Part shown: one piece after another, positions 1-8,649 of the stretch
How positions within the stretch are numbered: position 1 is the first letter of the stretch
Layout: each line of letters opens with the position of its first letter
NCBI RefSeq assembly: GCF_000708715.2
Contig: NZ_JENB01000017.1
Location: 62,001-126,000 of the forward strand
Length of the DNA stretch: 64,000 nucleotides
From: Pseudomonas putida W15Oct28
GTDB lineage: Bacteria > Pseudomonadota > Gammaproteobacteria > Pseudomonadales > Pseudomonadaceae
Direction of reading: 5' to 3'
Notes under the pieces: generated by a model
What the model was told of the DNA's origin: nothing
Databases searched by the model: none
What the model saw: only the letters and a program-made list of their open reading frames with translations
Made by a program: the position numbers and the translations under genes

Positions 1-1327
1 CAACAACTTCCACCTCTCCGGTGTTCCGCTGTCGCACTACCCGAAACTGGTAGTCGGCCTGGCGATGGTCAAGCAGGCAGCTGCTGACGCCAACCGTGAG
101 CTGGGGCACTTGAGCGATGCCAAGCACGCCGCGATCAGCGCAGCCTGCGCACGACTGATCAAGGGCGACTACCACGAGCAGTTCGTGGTGGACATGATTC
201 AAGGCGGTGCTGGTACTTCTACCAACATGAACGCCAACGAAGTCATCGCCAACATCGCGCTGGAGGCCATGGGCCACCAGAAGGGTGAGTACCAGTACCT
301 GCACCCGAACAACGATGTGAACATGGCGCAGTCGACCAACGACGCCTACCCGACCGCTATCCGCCTGGGCCTGCTGCTGGGTCACGACGCCCTGCTGGCC
401 AGCCTCGACAGCCTGATCCAGGCCTTCGCTGCCAAAGGGAAAGAGTTCGACCACGTACTGAAGATGGGCCGTACCCAGCTGCAGGACGCCGTGCCGATGA
501 CCCTGGGCCAGGAATTCCGCGCCTTCGCCACCACCATGACCGAAGACCTCAACCGTCTGCGTTCGCTGGCGCCGGAGCTGCTGACCGAAATCAACCTGGG
601 TGGTACTGCCATCGGTACCGGCATCAACGCCGACCCGGGCTACCAGATGCTCGCCGTACAGCGCCTGGCAACCATCAGCGGCCAGCCGCTGGTACCGGCT
701 GCCGACCTGATCGAAGCCACCTCCGACATGGGCGCCTTCGTACTGTTCTCCGGCATGCTCAAGCGTACCGCGGTCAAGCTGTCGAAGATCTGCAACGACC
801 TGCGCCTGCTGTCCAGCGGCCCGCGCACCGGCATCAACGAGATCAACCTGCCAGCGCGTCAGCCAGGCAGCTCGATCATGCCAGGCAAGGTCAACCCGGT
901 TATCCCGGAAGCCGTCAACCAGGTCGCCTTCGCCATCATGGGCAACGACCTGGCCCTGACCGTCGCCGCCGAAGGTGGCCAGCTGCAGCTGAACGTGATG
1001 GAGCCGCTGATCGCCTACAAGATCTTCGACTCGATCCGCCTGCTGCAACGCGCCATGGACATGCTGCGCGAACACTGCATCGTCGGCATCACTGCCAACG
1101 AACAGCGCTGCCGTGAACTGGTCGAGCACTCGATCGGCCTGGTCACCGCCCTGAACCCGTACATCGGCTACGAAAACGCCACCCGTATCGCCCGCGTTGC
1201 CCTGGAAACCGGCCGCGGCGTACTGGAACTGGTGCGCGAAGAGAAGCTGCTGGACGAAGAGATGCTCAACGACATCCTGCGTCCGGAAAACATGATCGCT
1301 CCCCGTCTGGTTCCGCTGAAGGCGTAA
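1..1327 (+). CDS. aspA: Aspartate ammonia-lyase (aspartase), 5' end missing
   Basis: This enzyme reversibly deaminates L-aspartate to fumarate and ammonia in the cytoplasm, feeding the TCA cycle. The reading frame is open from the first full codon at base 2, so the gene starts before the window; about 441 residues are visible, against roughly 475 in the family. The fumarase/aspartase signature GSSIMPGKVNP lies at nt 866-898. The following VIPEAVNQVAF, and later GQLQLNVMEP, match aspartases rather than class II fumarases, which have TQCEA after the signature. The stop is followed closely by a strong terminator. A class II fumarase is the only serious alternative and fits less well. Confidence 0.93.
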   Translation, partial: NNFHLSGVPLSHYPKLVVGLAMVKQAAADANRELGHLSDAKHAAISAACARLIKGDYHEQFVVDMIQGGAGTSTNMNANEVIANIALEAMGHQKGEYQYLHPNNDVNMAQSTNDAYPTAIRLGLLLGHDALLASLDSLIQAFAAKGKEFDHVLKMGRTQLQDAVPMTLGQEFRAFATTMTEDLNRLRSLAPELLTEINLGGTAIGTGINADPGYQMLAVQRLATISGQPLVPAADLIEATSDMGAFVLFSGMLKRTAVKLSKICNDLRLLSSGPRTGINEINLPARQPGSSIMPGKVNPVIPEAVNQVAFAIMGNDLALTVAAEGGQLQLNVMEPLIAYKIFDSIRLLQRAMDMLREHCIVGITANEQRCRELVEHSIGLVTALNPYIGYENATRIARVALETGRGVLELVREEKLLDEEMLNDILRPENMIAPRLVPLKA

Positions 1328-1384
1328 CCCGGCCGCTGCAAACAGTCTCACCAGGTTAAGGGACTAGACACCTCTCAACCTTTC

Positions 1385-1418
1385 AAGGCCCGAGCCATTG
1401 CTTCGGGCCTTTTTTTTG
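1385..1418 (+). terminator. Rho-independent terminator of aspA
   Basis: A 9-bp GC-rich stem (AAGGCCCGA at 1385-1393 pairing with TCGGGCCTT at 1403-1411) is followed by a run of eight T. It lies 58 bp after the aspA stop. Confidence 0.88.
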
Positions 1419-1508
1419 CCTGATGGATTGTGGGGCCGCAAAGCGGCACCCGGATATCGGCACACAACTTGCTCCATAATGCGTCCCAGCCCCCCGGGAT
1501 TACCCAGC

Positions 1509-2501
1509 ATGCTGCACAGCCACCTGACCACCCTCAACGCAGTTTCGCTGATCCTCAACGTCTTCCAGGCAGACGGTTGCGAGGCTTCGGCGCTGCTGGC
1601 CGGCAGCGGCATTGGCCCGGCAGACCTGGGGCACGCCGATGCGCGCATCACCACCCAGCAGGAACTGCAGGTGTGCGCCAACGCCGTGGCCCGGCGCGAG
1701 GACATCGGCCTGGAACTGGGCCGGCGCATGCATGTGTCGTGCTACGGCATGCTCGGTTACGCCCTGCTCTCCAGTGCCACTTTGGGTGACGCCTTGCGCC
1801 TGGCGCTGCAATATCCGGCACTGCTGGGAACAGTCTTCAAGCTGCGTTTGCTCGACGATGGCCAGCGGGTGTGGTTCAGCGCCAGCGATTACCACGACAG
1901 CCCGGCGCTGAGCGCTTTCAACGCAGAGTTCTGCCTGGTGTCGCTGAAAGTCATCTGCGACGACCTGCTTGGCCGCCCGCTGCCGCTGCTGGGCGCCCGC
2001 TTCGAACACCCACGGCCCGGCTACCACGCGCGCTATGCCGGTGCATTCCAGTGCCCGGTCGGTTTCGCCGCCGAGGACAATGCCTTTGCCTTCGAGCGGC
2101 GCTGGCTGGATACGCCGCTGCCGCTGGCCGACCCGATTACCCACAAAGCCATGAGCGAACGCTGCAGGCGCCTGAACCTTGAGTTCACCGGCCGTCAGGC
2201 GTGGCTGGGGCGGATTCGCCAGTTGCTGGCGCAGCAACTGGATGCCGCGCCAGGGTTGGAAGGCCTGGCACGGCAGATGAACTGCTCCTCGCGCACCTTG
2301 CGCCGGCATTTGCAGGCACTGGGCAGCAGTTATCAACAGCTGCTGGACGAACTAAGGTTCGAACGGGCCAAGCAATTGCTGGCCGATGAGCAGATGCCTA
2401 TCTACCGCATTGCCGAGACCTTGGGGTTCAGCGAGACGGCCAGCTTCCGCCATGCGTTTCAGCGTTGGAGCGGCGTGGCGCCCAGCCATTTCCGCGGTTG
2501 A
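1509..2501 (+). CDS. AraC-family transcriptional regulator (OruR/ArgR-like architecture)
   Basis: This is a DNA-binding regulator of about 330 residues with the layout of the OruR-type AraC subgroup. The large N-terminal ligand-sensing region is of the arabinose-binding-like PF12625 type. The C-terminal double helix-turn-helix spans about residues 248-330, with the typical IAETLGFSETASFRHAFQRWSG second-helix region. The frame is open upstream to 1398, but that extension overlaps the aspA terminator and looks non-protein-like. The ATG at 1509 gives the usual family length, although no strong ribosome binding site precedes it; 1479 is an alternative. The neighbouring polyamine genes at 2.7-4.9 kb suggest a polyamine or amino-acid ligand, which is inference only. 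Confidence 0.85.
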   Translation: MLHSHLTTLNAVSLILNVFQADGCEASALLAGSGIGPADLGHADARITTQQELQVCANAVARREDIGLELGRRMHVSCYGMLGYALLSSATLGDALRLALQYPALLGTVFKLRLLDDGQRVWFSASDYHDSPALSAFNAEFCLVSLKVICDDLLGRPLPLLGARFEHPRPGYHARYAGAFQCPVGFAAEDNAFAFERRWLDTPLPLADPITHKAMSERCRRLNLEFTGRQAWLGRIRQLLAQQLDAAPGLEGLARQMNCSSRTLRRHLQALGSSYQQLLDELRFERAKQLLADEQMPIYRIAETLGFSETASFRHAFQRWSGVAPSHFRG

Positions 2502-2507
2502 CCTATT

Positions 2508-2610
2508 CCGGCCTCTTCGCGGGCTTGCCCGCTCCCACAGAAACTGCACAAGTCCCGAGTACTTTGGGGTACCTGTGGGAGCGGGCAAGCCCGCGAAGAG
2601 GCCCGCACAG
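2508..2610. repeat. REP pair (inverted, REPIN-like)
   Basis: Two roughly 33-bp arms (2508-2540 and 2573-2610) carry the P. putida-type REP core with GCGGGCTTGCCCGC and CTCCCACAG ends. They face each other across a 32-bp spacer, between the araC-type gene and the amidohydrolase gene. Confidence 0.85.
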
Positions 2611-2727
2611 GAAAAACCGGCCATAGAGCTTGGCCACATCGATCCCCTTTTGGCCGTTTGCGTCGTTCTCCGCCACTGACCCGCCCATGACAATGGACCC
2701 ACGCCAGTACCCACCCGGAGAACAACA

Positions 2728-3770
<1,043 letters not shown>

Positions 3771-3771
<1 letters not shown>

Positions 3772-4874
3772 TGGTCCCACTCAAGCGTCTGCTCGCCCCG
3801 TTCATCGCTGCCACCCTGTTCACCGGCGCCCTGCAAGCCCAGGCCGAGCAGCGCACCTTGCGTGTGTATAACTGGTTCGATTACATCACCCCGCAGACCT
3901 TGACCGACTTCCAGAAGGACAGCGGCGTCAAACTGATCTACGACATCTTCGACACCAACGAAGCGCTGGAGGCCAAGCTGCTCACCGGCAACTCCGGCTA
4001 TGACGTGGTGGTGCCGTCCAACGTGTTCCTCGCCAAGCAGATCGAGGCCGGGGTATTCCAGCCGCTGGACCGCAGCAAGCTGCCGAACTGGCAGCACCTG
4101 GACCCGGCGCTGATGAAGCTGATCGAGGCCAACGACCCGGGTAACAAGTATGCCGTGCCGTACATGTACGGCACCGTGCTGATCGGCTTCAACCCGGCCA
4201 AGGTCAAGGCTGCGCTCGGCGACAATGCGCCGGTGGACAGCTGGGACCTGATCTTCAAGGAAGAGAACATCGCCAAGCTCAAGCAGTGCGGCGTCGCCCT
4301 GCTCGACTCGCCTTCGGAGATCCTGCCGCTGGCCCTGAAATACCTGGGCCTGGACCCCAACAGCGGCACGCCGGATGACTACAAGAAGGCCGAAGCCTTG
4401 CTGCTGAAGATTCGCCCGTACATCACCTACTTCCACTCCTCGAAGTACATGGCAGACATCGCCAATGGCGATATCTGTGTGGCGGTGGGCTACAGCGGCA
4501 GCTTCTCGCAGGCTGCCAACCGCGCCCGCGAAGCCAAGAACGACGTGGTAGTGGACATGCGCCTGCCCAAGGAAGGCGCGCCGATCTGGTTCGACATGCT
4601 GGCGATTCCGAAGAATGCGGCCAACCCTGAGGACGCCCATACGTTCATCAATTACCTGCTGCGGCCAGAGGTGATTGCGCCGATCAGCGACTTTGTCGGG
4701 TACCCCAACCCGAACAAGGATGCGACTGACAAGGTGAACCCGGCGATACGCAACAACCCCAACCTGTACCCGACGGCAGAGGCGATGGCCAAGCTGTACA
4801 CCCTCAAGCCATTGGCGCGGGAAGCAGAGCGGGCCAGGACCCGGGCCTGGACGCGGATCAAATCCGGCACCTGA
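3771..4874 (+). CDS. Periplasmic polyamine-binding protein of an ABC transporter (PotF-like)
   Basis: This is a 367-residue extracellular solute-binding protein. A signal peptide covers about residues 1-26 (KR, a hydrophobic stretch, then LQAQAEQ), followed by the RVYNWFDYI opening typical of PotD/PotF putrescine or spermidine receptors. The start overlaps the amidohydrolase stop by one base (TAATG), so the partner gene strongly suggests an acetylated or free polyamine as ligand. No permease or ATPase genes are adjacent, so it either shares a transporter encoded elsewhere or acts in sensing. PotF-type function is well supported; the exact ligand is inferred. Confidence 0.9.
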
Positions 4875-4877
4875 GTC

Positions 4878-4960
4878 GCCTGCTTCGCGGGCACGCCCGC
4901 TCCCACATTGATCGCATCACACCCGAACTCTGTGGGAGCGGGCATGCCCGCGAAGGGCCG
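4878..4960. repeat. REP pair between convergent genes
   Basis: Inverted REP arms at 4878-4907 and 4930-4960 share the GCGGGCATGCCCGC-type core and CTCCCACA ends. They fill the gap between the convergent stops of the polyamine-binding protein and the MocR regulator and could act as a bidirectional transcription end. Confidence 0.82.
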
Positions 4961-4974
4961 CACAGCGGCCCCAT

Positions 4975-6504
4975 TCACTTTTTCCAGACCTTGCGCAATT
5001 TCATCAGCGCCTCGGCAATCTCCCCTTCCGGCACCGCCGCAAACCCCAGCACCAGCCCCGCTCGCTTATCCACAGGCACCTCGCTGTCCGCCAACCAGAA
5101 ATTACTCAGCGGTGTGACCTCCACGCCCACTGCTTCAGCCTTGGCCACCAGTTCCTGCTCCCGCGCAAAGTTATCCACATCGACCTTCACATGCAGCCCG
5201 GCCGCCACTGCCGGCATGGCGCCCAGCCCTGGAATATCCACAGGCCAGCCGGCCTTGAGCACATTACGCCGGCTCAACGCCGCCTTGCGCATGCGCCGGA
5301 TATGCCGCTGAAAGTGCCCGCGGGCCATGAACTCGGCCATCACGCATTGGCTGCTGACCTCGGAATGCCGCACCGCCAACGCCTTGGCCTGGCTGAACGC
5401 CTGGGCCAGCTGCGGCGGCAGCACCAGGTAACCCAGGCGTAGCGCCGGGAAGGCGATTTTGCCGAAGGTGCCGACATACAGCACCCGCCCGTGCTGGTCG
5501 AGCGCTGCAAGCGGGGCCAAGGGCGCGCCGCTGTATCGGTACTCACCGTCGTAGTCGTCCTCGATGATCCAGCCATCGTTACGCTCGGCCCAGGCCAGCA
5601 ATGCCAGGCGGCGCGCCAGGCTCATGGTCACCCCGGTCGGGTACTGGTGAGCAGGCGTCACATAGGCCAGCCGGCAATCCTCCAACTGCCCGAGCCTGCC
5701 GCAATCCATCCCCTCTTCATCCACCGGTACGCCAAGCACCCGGCCACCCGCCAGTGCGAAGGCATGGCCGGCCGCCCGATAGCCCGGGTTTTCCACAGCC
5801 ACCGCGTCGCCCGGCTGCAACAGCAACTGTGCACAAAGGCTGATGGCCTGCTGTGCACCACTGGTGATCACAATTTGTTCAGCCATGCAACTCAGCCCAC
5901 GCGAGCGGCGCAAGTAGGCAGCGATCAGTTCGCGCAGCATCGGCTCGCCCGCCGGGTCGCCATAACCCAGTTGTGCGGGTCTCGGATTACGCCAGAAACC
6001 CGCCTGCAGCTTGGCCCAGACCTCAAACGGGAACAGGTCGAATGCGGGAATACCGACGCGAAAAGCACGCGGCTGACCGCTTCTTGGCGGCGGCAAGTGG
6101 TTGGTTTTCAGCCGCTGCAAAGCTTCACTGGAGCGTCGGTTGCTGGATAAATCCTCAGTATCTTTTACTGAAAATGTGGATAAGCCTGTTGGTAACCCAT
6201 GGGATAACCCTGTGGATACTTGTGTGGATAGTTTTGGTAGCCGGCTTACATAGGTGCCATCGCCCACCCGGCTTTCGATGTAGCCCTCGGCGTACAACTG
6301 GTCATAGGCCCGCACCACGCTGTTGCGTGACAGCCCCAGCATGCTGGCCAATTCGCGGGTGGCTGGCAGCCGGGTACCACTGCTCAAGCGCCCGTCCAGC
6401 ACCCGCGCGCGCAGCGCCTGGTACAGCTGCTGACTGAGCCCGCGGCGGCGGTCCAGGGCGATGCCGGAAGGGTCGAAAGGCAAAACGAGGGGGCGATCAC
6501 TCAT
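4975..6504 (-). CDS. MocR/PdxR-type regulator (GntR HTH fused to aminotransferase-like domain)
   Basis: This is a 509-residue transcription factor. A GntR winged helix spans about residues 20-90 (RELASMLGLSRNSVVRAYDQL), followed by a linker and a fold type I aminotransferase domain from about residue 140. PLP-site features include TPAHQYPTG, the DDYDGEYRY segment, and Lys349 in TFGKIAFPALRLGY as the predicted Schiff-base lysine. MocR proteins usually control a divergent neighbour; here that is the PaiB-like gene 90 bp away. The linker (about residues 92-111) contains a degenerate four-residue repeat. It is encoded by a tandem array of DnaA-box-like 12-mers, listed separately, with several rare TTA leucine codons. 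Confidence 0.92.
   Translation of the reverse strand: MSDRPLVLPFDPSGIALDRRRGLSQQLYQALRARVLDGRLSSGTRLPATRELASMLGLSRNSVVRAYDQLYAEGYIESRVGDGTYVSRLPKLSTQVSTGLSHGLPTGLSTFSVKDTEDLSSNRRSSEALQRLKTNHLPPPRSGQPRAFRVGIPAFDLFPFEVWAKLQAGFWRNPRPAQLGYGDPAGEPMLRELIAAYLRRSRGLSCMAEQIVITSGAQQAISLCAQLLLQPGDAVAVENPGYRAAGHAFALAGGRVLGVPVDEEGMDCGRLGQLEDCRLAYVTPAHQYPTGVTMSLARRLALLAWAERNDGWIIEDDYDGEYRYSGAPLAPLAALDQHGRVLYVGTFGKIAFPALRLGYLVLPPQLAQAFSQAKALAVRHSEVSSQCVMAEFMARGHFQRHIRRMRKAALSRRNVLKAGWPVDIPGLGAMPAVAAGLHVKVDVDNFAREQELVAKAEAVGVEVTPLSNFWLADSEVPVDKRAGLVLGFAAVPEGEIAEALMKLRKVWKK
6172..6231. repeat. Five tandem 12-bp units, each a DnaA-box-like 9-mer
   Basis: On the minus strand the units are CTATCCACACAA, GTATCCACAGGG, TTATCCCATGGG, TTACCAACAGGC and TTATCCACATTT. 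The last contains a perfect DnaA box (6175-6183). The first two differ from TTATCCACA by one base, the third and fourth by two. The array encodes L-S-T-Q, V-S-T-G, L-S-H-G, L-P-T-G and L-S-T-F in the MocR linker. The 12-bp period is read directly from the sequence; DnaA binding is inference. Confidence 0.75.
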
Positions 6505-6594
6505 GTTATTGGACCTATGAAAACAGGCAGTAATGGCTCTTACCCAGAACCAATAGCCTGCCTAGGATGGCACCATTGCACAAGGAAACCGAGC

Positions 6595-7224
6595 ATGTAC
6601 AACAGCAAACCCCACCAGGAACACGACCTGGGCCGCCTGCACCAGCACATGCTCGACACCCGCCTGGCCGTGCTGGTCAGCCAAGGCGAACAAGGCCTGT
6701 TGGCCACACACCTGCCGGTGCTGGTGAATACTGGCGAAGGCGAGTTCGGCACCGTCTATGCGCACCTGGCACGGGCCAACCGCCAATGGCAGGACCTGGC
6801 ACAAGGCGGCGAAGCCCTGCTGGTCTTCCCCGGCGCCGATGCCTATGTCAGCCCCGGCTACTACCCAAGCAAAGCCGATAACCCCAAGGTCGTGCCGACC
6901 TGGAACTACCTGGCCGTACACGCCTATGGCCCGGCCGAGGTGATCCACGAGGCAGCAACGCTACTGACCATCGTCAGCCGCCTGACCGAGCGCCACGAAC
7001 AAGGCCGCAACGAACCGTGGAGCGTCGCCGACGCCCCGGCTGACTACCTCGACGGCATGCTTCGCGCCATCGTCGGTATCCGCCTGCCCATCGCCCGCCT
7101 GCAAGGTGCGTGCAAGCTCAGCCAGAACCGCTCAGAGCAAGACATCGCCGGCGTGCGCGAAGGCCTGAGCGCCAGCCCCGATCAACTGGACAACCAACTC
7201 GCGGCGCACATGCGCCAACTGTGA
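6595..7224 (+). CDS. PaiB-like FMN-binding negative regulator family protein
   Basis: This is a 209-residue protein of the PaiB/FMN-binding split-barrel family (PF04299), with the typical opening MYNSKPHQ and the internal YVSPGYYPSK and VPTWNYLAVHAYG motifs. In Bacillus the paired PaiA acetyltransferase and PaiB affect sporulation and protease genes. In proteobacteria PaiB-like proteins often lie beside MocR regulators, as here. The ATG at 6595 is preceded by AAGGA with good spacing; the longer frame from 6517 runs into the MocR promoter region and is unlikely. Two GNAT acetyltransferase genes follow, probably as one transcript. Function is recognised only at family level. Confidence 0.88.
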   Translation: MYNSKPHQEHDLGRLHQHMLDTRLAVLVSQGEQGLLATHLPVLVNTGEGEFGTVYAHLARANRQWQDLAQGGEALLVFPGADAYVSPGYYPSKADNPKVVPTWNYLAVHAYGPAEVIHEAATLLTIVSRLTERHEQGRNEPWSVADAPADYLDGMLRAIVGIRLPIARLQGACKLSQNRSEQDIAGVREGLSASPDQLDNQLAAHMRQL

Positions 7225-7236
7225 AGGAATAGCCCC

Positions 7237-7683
7237 ATGCCCAGCGTTACCCTGCGCCCCGTCAGCGCCCAAGACCATGCCGCCTGGCTCGCCCTGTGGC
7301 AGGCCTACCTGCACTTCTATGAAACCGAGTTGGCCGATGAAGTCAGCCTGAGCACCTGGCAGCGCCTGCTCGACCCGAGTGAGCCAACCCATTCGGCACT
7401 GGCCTGGGTCGATGGCAAGGCGGTGGGGATGGTCAACTTCATCTACCATCGTTCCAACTGGAGCATCGAAAACTCCTGCTACCTGCAGGACCTGTACGTG
7501 GACAACTCACAGCGTGGCCTGGGCATCGGTCGCCAGCTGATCGAGCACGTCTACACCACAGCCAAGGCCGACAACTGCATCAAGGTGCACTGGCTGACCC
7601 ACGAAACCAATGCCACCGCCATCAGCCTGTATCAGCAGGTTGCCGAGCGCTCGGGCTTTATCCAATTCCGCAAAGGCTTGTAG
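7237..7683 (+). CDS. GNAT-family N-acetyltransferase
   Basis: This is a 148-residue single-domain acetyltransferase. The acetyl-CoA pyrophosphate-binding motif A is visible as LYVDNSQRGLGIGRQL near residues 88-103, and the C-terminal NATAISLYQQVAERSGF is typical of GNAT motif B. It begins 12 bp after the PaiB-like stop, preceded by GAAGGAATAG, so cotranscription is likely. The PaiB-plus-GNAT pairing recalls the Bacillus paiAB operon, in which PaiA acetylates polyamines. Acetylation of a polyamine or small amine is therefore a reasonable guess but is not shown by the sequence. Confidence 0.88.
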   Translation: MPSVTLRPVSAQDHAAWLALWQAYLHFYETELADEVSLSTWQRLLDPSEPTHSALAWVDGKAVGMVNFIYHRSNWSIENSCYLQDLYVDNSQRGLGIGRQLIEHVYTTAKADNCIKVHWLTHETNATAISLYQQVAERSGFIQFRKGL

Positions 7684-7690
7684 GCCGAAC

Positions 7691-8362
7691 ATGACAGACG
7701 CCTTGAACTGGAAACCCGCCGCAACGCCCCAGGCCGAACCGATTGAAGGCCGCTTCATCCGCCTGGAAAAGCTCGACCCGGCGCGCCATGGCGACGACCT
7801 CTGGGAAGTGCTGCAAGGCCCAACTTCCGACCCGGTGCTGTGGGACTACCTGCCCTATGGCCCGTTCGCCGAACGTGTTGCCTTCGACCGCTGGCTGGAG
7901 GGCAACGCCGCAGGTCGCGACCCGCTGTTCTACACCGTCATCGACCGCCCCAGCGGCCAGGCCCAGGGCATTCTCAGCCTGATGTCGATCGTGCCCGATC
8001 ACGGCCGCATCGAAATCGGCCACATCGCCTTCGGCGCCGCCATGCAGCGCACACCCAAAGGCACCGAGGCGGTGTACCTGCTGGGCAAGCTGGGCTTCGA
8101 ACTGGGCAACCGCCGGCTGGAGTGGAAGTGCAACAACGCCAACGCCCGCTCCAAGCGCGCGGCAGAGCGGTTTGGCTTCACCTACGAAGGGGTGTTCCGC
8201 AAGCACTTGGTGGTGAAGGATCACAACCGCGATACGGCCTGGTATTCGATTACCGATGACGAGTGGCCGGCGGTGGCTGCCGGGTTCGAGCGGTGGTTGA
8301 GCGAGGAAAACCAGCAGCCGGGGGGCCAGGTAGAAACGCTTGAGGCATGCCGCAAAGGCTGA
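7691..8362 (+). CDS. GNAT-family N-acetyltransferase, RimJ/RimL-like
   Basis: This is a 223-residue protein resembling the RimJ/RimL-type GNAT subgroup (PF13302). It opens with an IEGRFIRLEKLDPARHGDDLW-like segment and ends in the subgroup's NNANARSKRAAERFGFTYEGVFRKH region. The ATG at 7691 lies 7 bp after the preceding GNAT stop; the longer frame from 7610 overlaps that gene and is rejected. Family members acetylate ribosomal protein N-termini, amino acids or small amines; the substrate here cannot be told. It ends 8 bp from the convergent hipB-like gene. Confidence 0.87.
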   Translation: MTDALNWKPAATPQAEPIEGRFIRLEKLDPARHGDDLWEVLQGPTSDPVLWDYLPYGPFAERVAFDRWLEGNAAGRDPLFYTVIDRPSGQAQGILSLMSIVPDHGRIEIGHIAFGAAMQRTPKGTEAVYLLGKLGFELGNRRLEWKCNNANARSKRAAERFGFTYEGVFRKHLVVKDHNRDTAWYSITDDEWPAVAAGFERWLSEENQQPGGQVETLEACRKG

Positions 8363-8370
8363 GAGGGGGC

Positions 8371-8649
8371 TCAGATGATTTTTCGCTGACGCCTGATAAC
8401 CCCCATCTGCAAGCCGAAAGGCCGAAACACGGCATTCATTGATTTGAGTGTCGGGTTTCCTTCGCCTTTCTCGATCTGAATAAGCGTACGCAGTGAAATC
8501 TTGCACATCCGCGCAAACTGAGCCTGTTGCAGATTGGCCACCGTCACACGCAAATGCCTCACTCCAGCTCCCAGATCCCAAGTGCCATCGGCGATGCCCT
8601 GTTGAACATCATCGATCACCTGGGCGCGTTGTTCGGGTGTAAGCGTCAT
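8371..8649 (-). CDS. HipB-like antitoxin / Xre-family DNA-binding protein
   Basis: This is a small helix-turn-helix protein of about 92 residues, with the core LQQAQFARMCKISLRTLIQIEKGEGNPTLKSMNAVFRPFG, a canonical Cro/CI fold and the PTLKSMNAVFRPFGL tail of HipB/HTH antitoxins. The ATG at 8649 overlaps the TGA of the upstream hipA-like gene (ATGA), indicating translational coupling; an in-frame ATG at 8661 is possible but lies deeper inside hipA. It most likely neutralises the kinase and autoregulates the operon. The order toxin then antitoxin is the reverse of E. coli hipBA. Confidence 0.85.
   Translation of the reverse strand: MTLTPEQRAQVIDDVQQGIADGTWDLGAGVRHLRVTVANLQQAQFARMCKISLRTLIQIEKGEGNPTLKSMNAVFRPFGLQMGVIRRQRKII

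Noticed and set aside
1..1327. Class II fumarase as identity of the first gene
   Set aside because: The residues after the GSSIMPGKVNP signature (VIPEAVNQVAF) and the GQLQLNVMEP segment are those of aspartase, not FumC.
6172..6231. CRISPR-like or microsatellite array
   Set aside because: The units are only 12 bp, there are no spacers of constant length, and the array is in frame inside a conserved gene.
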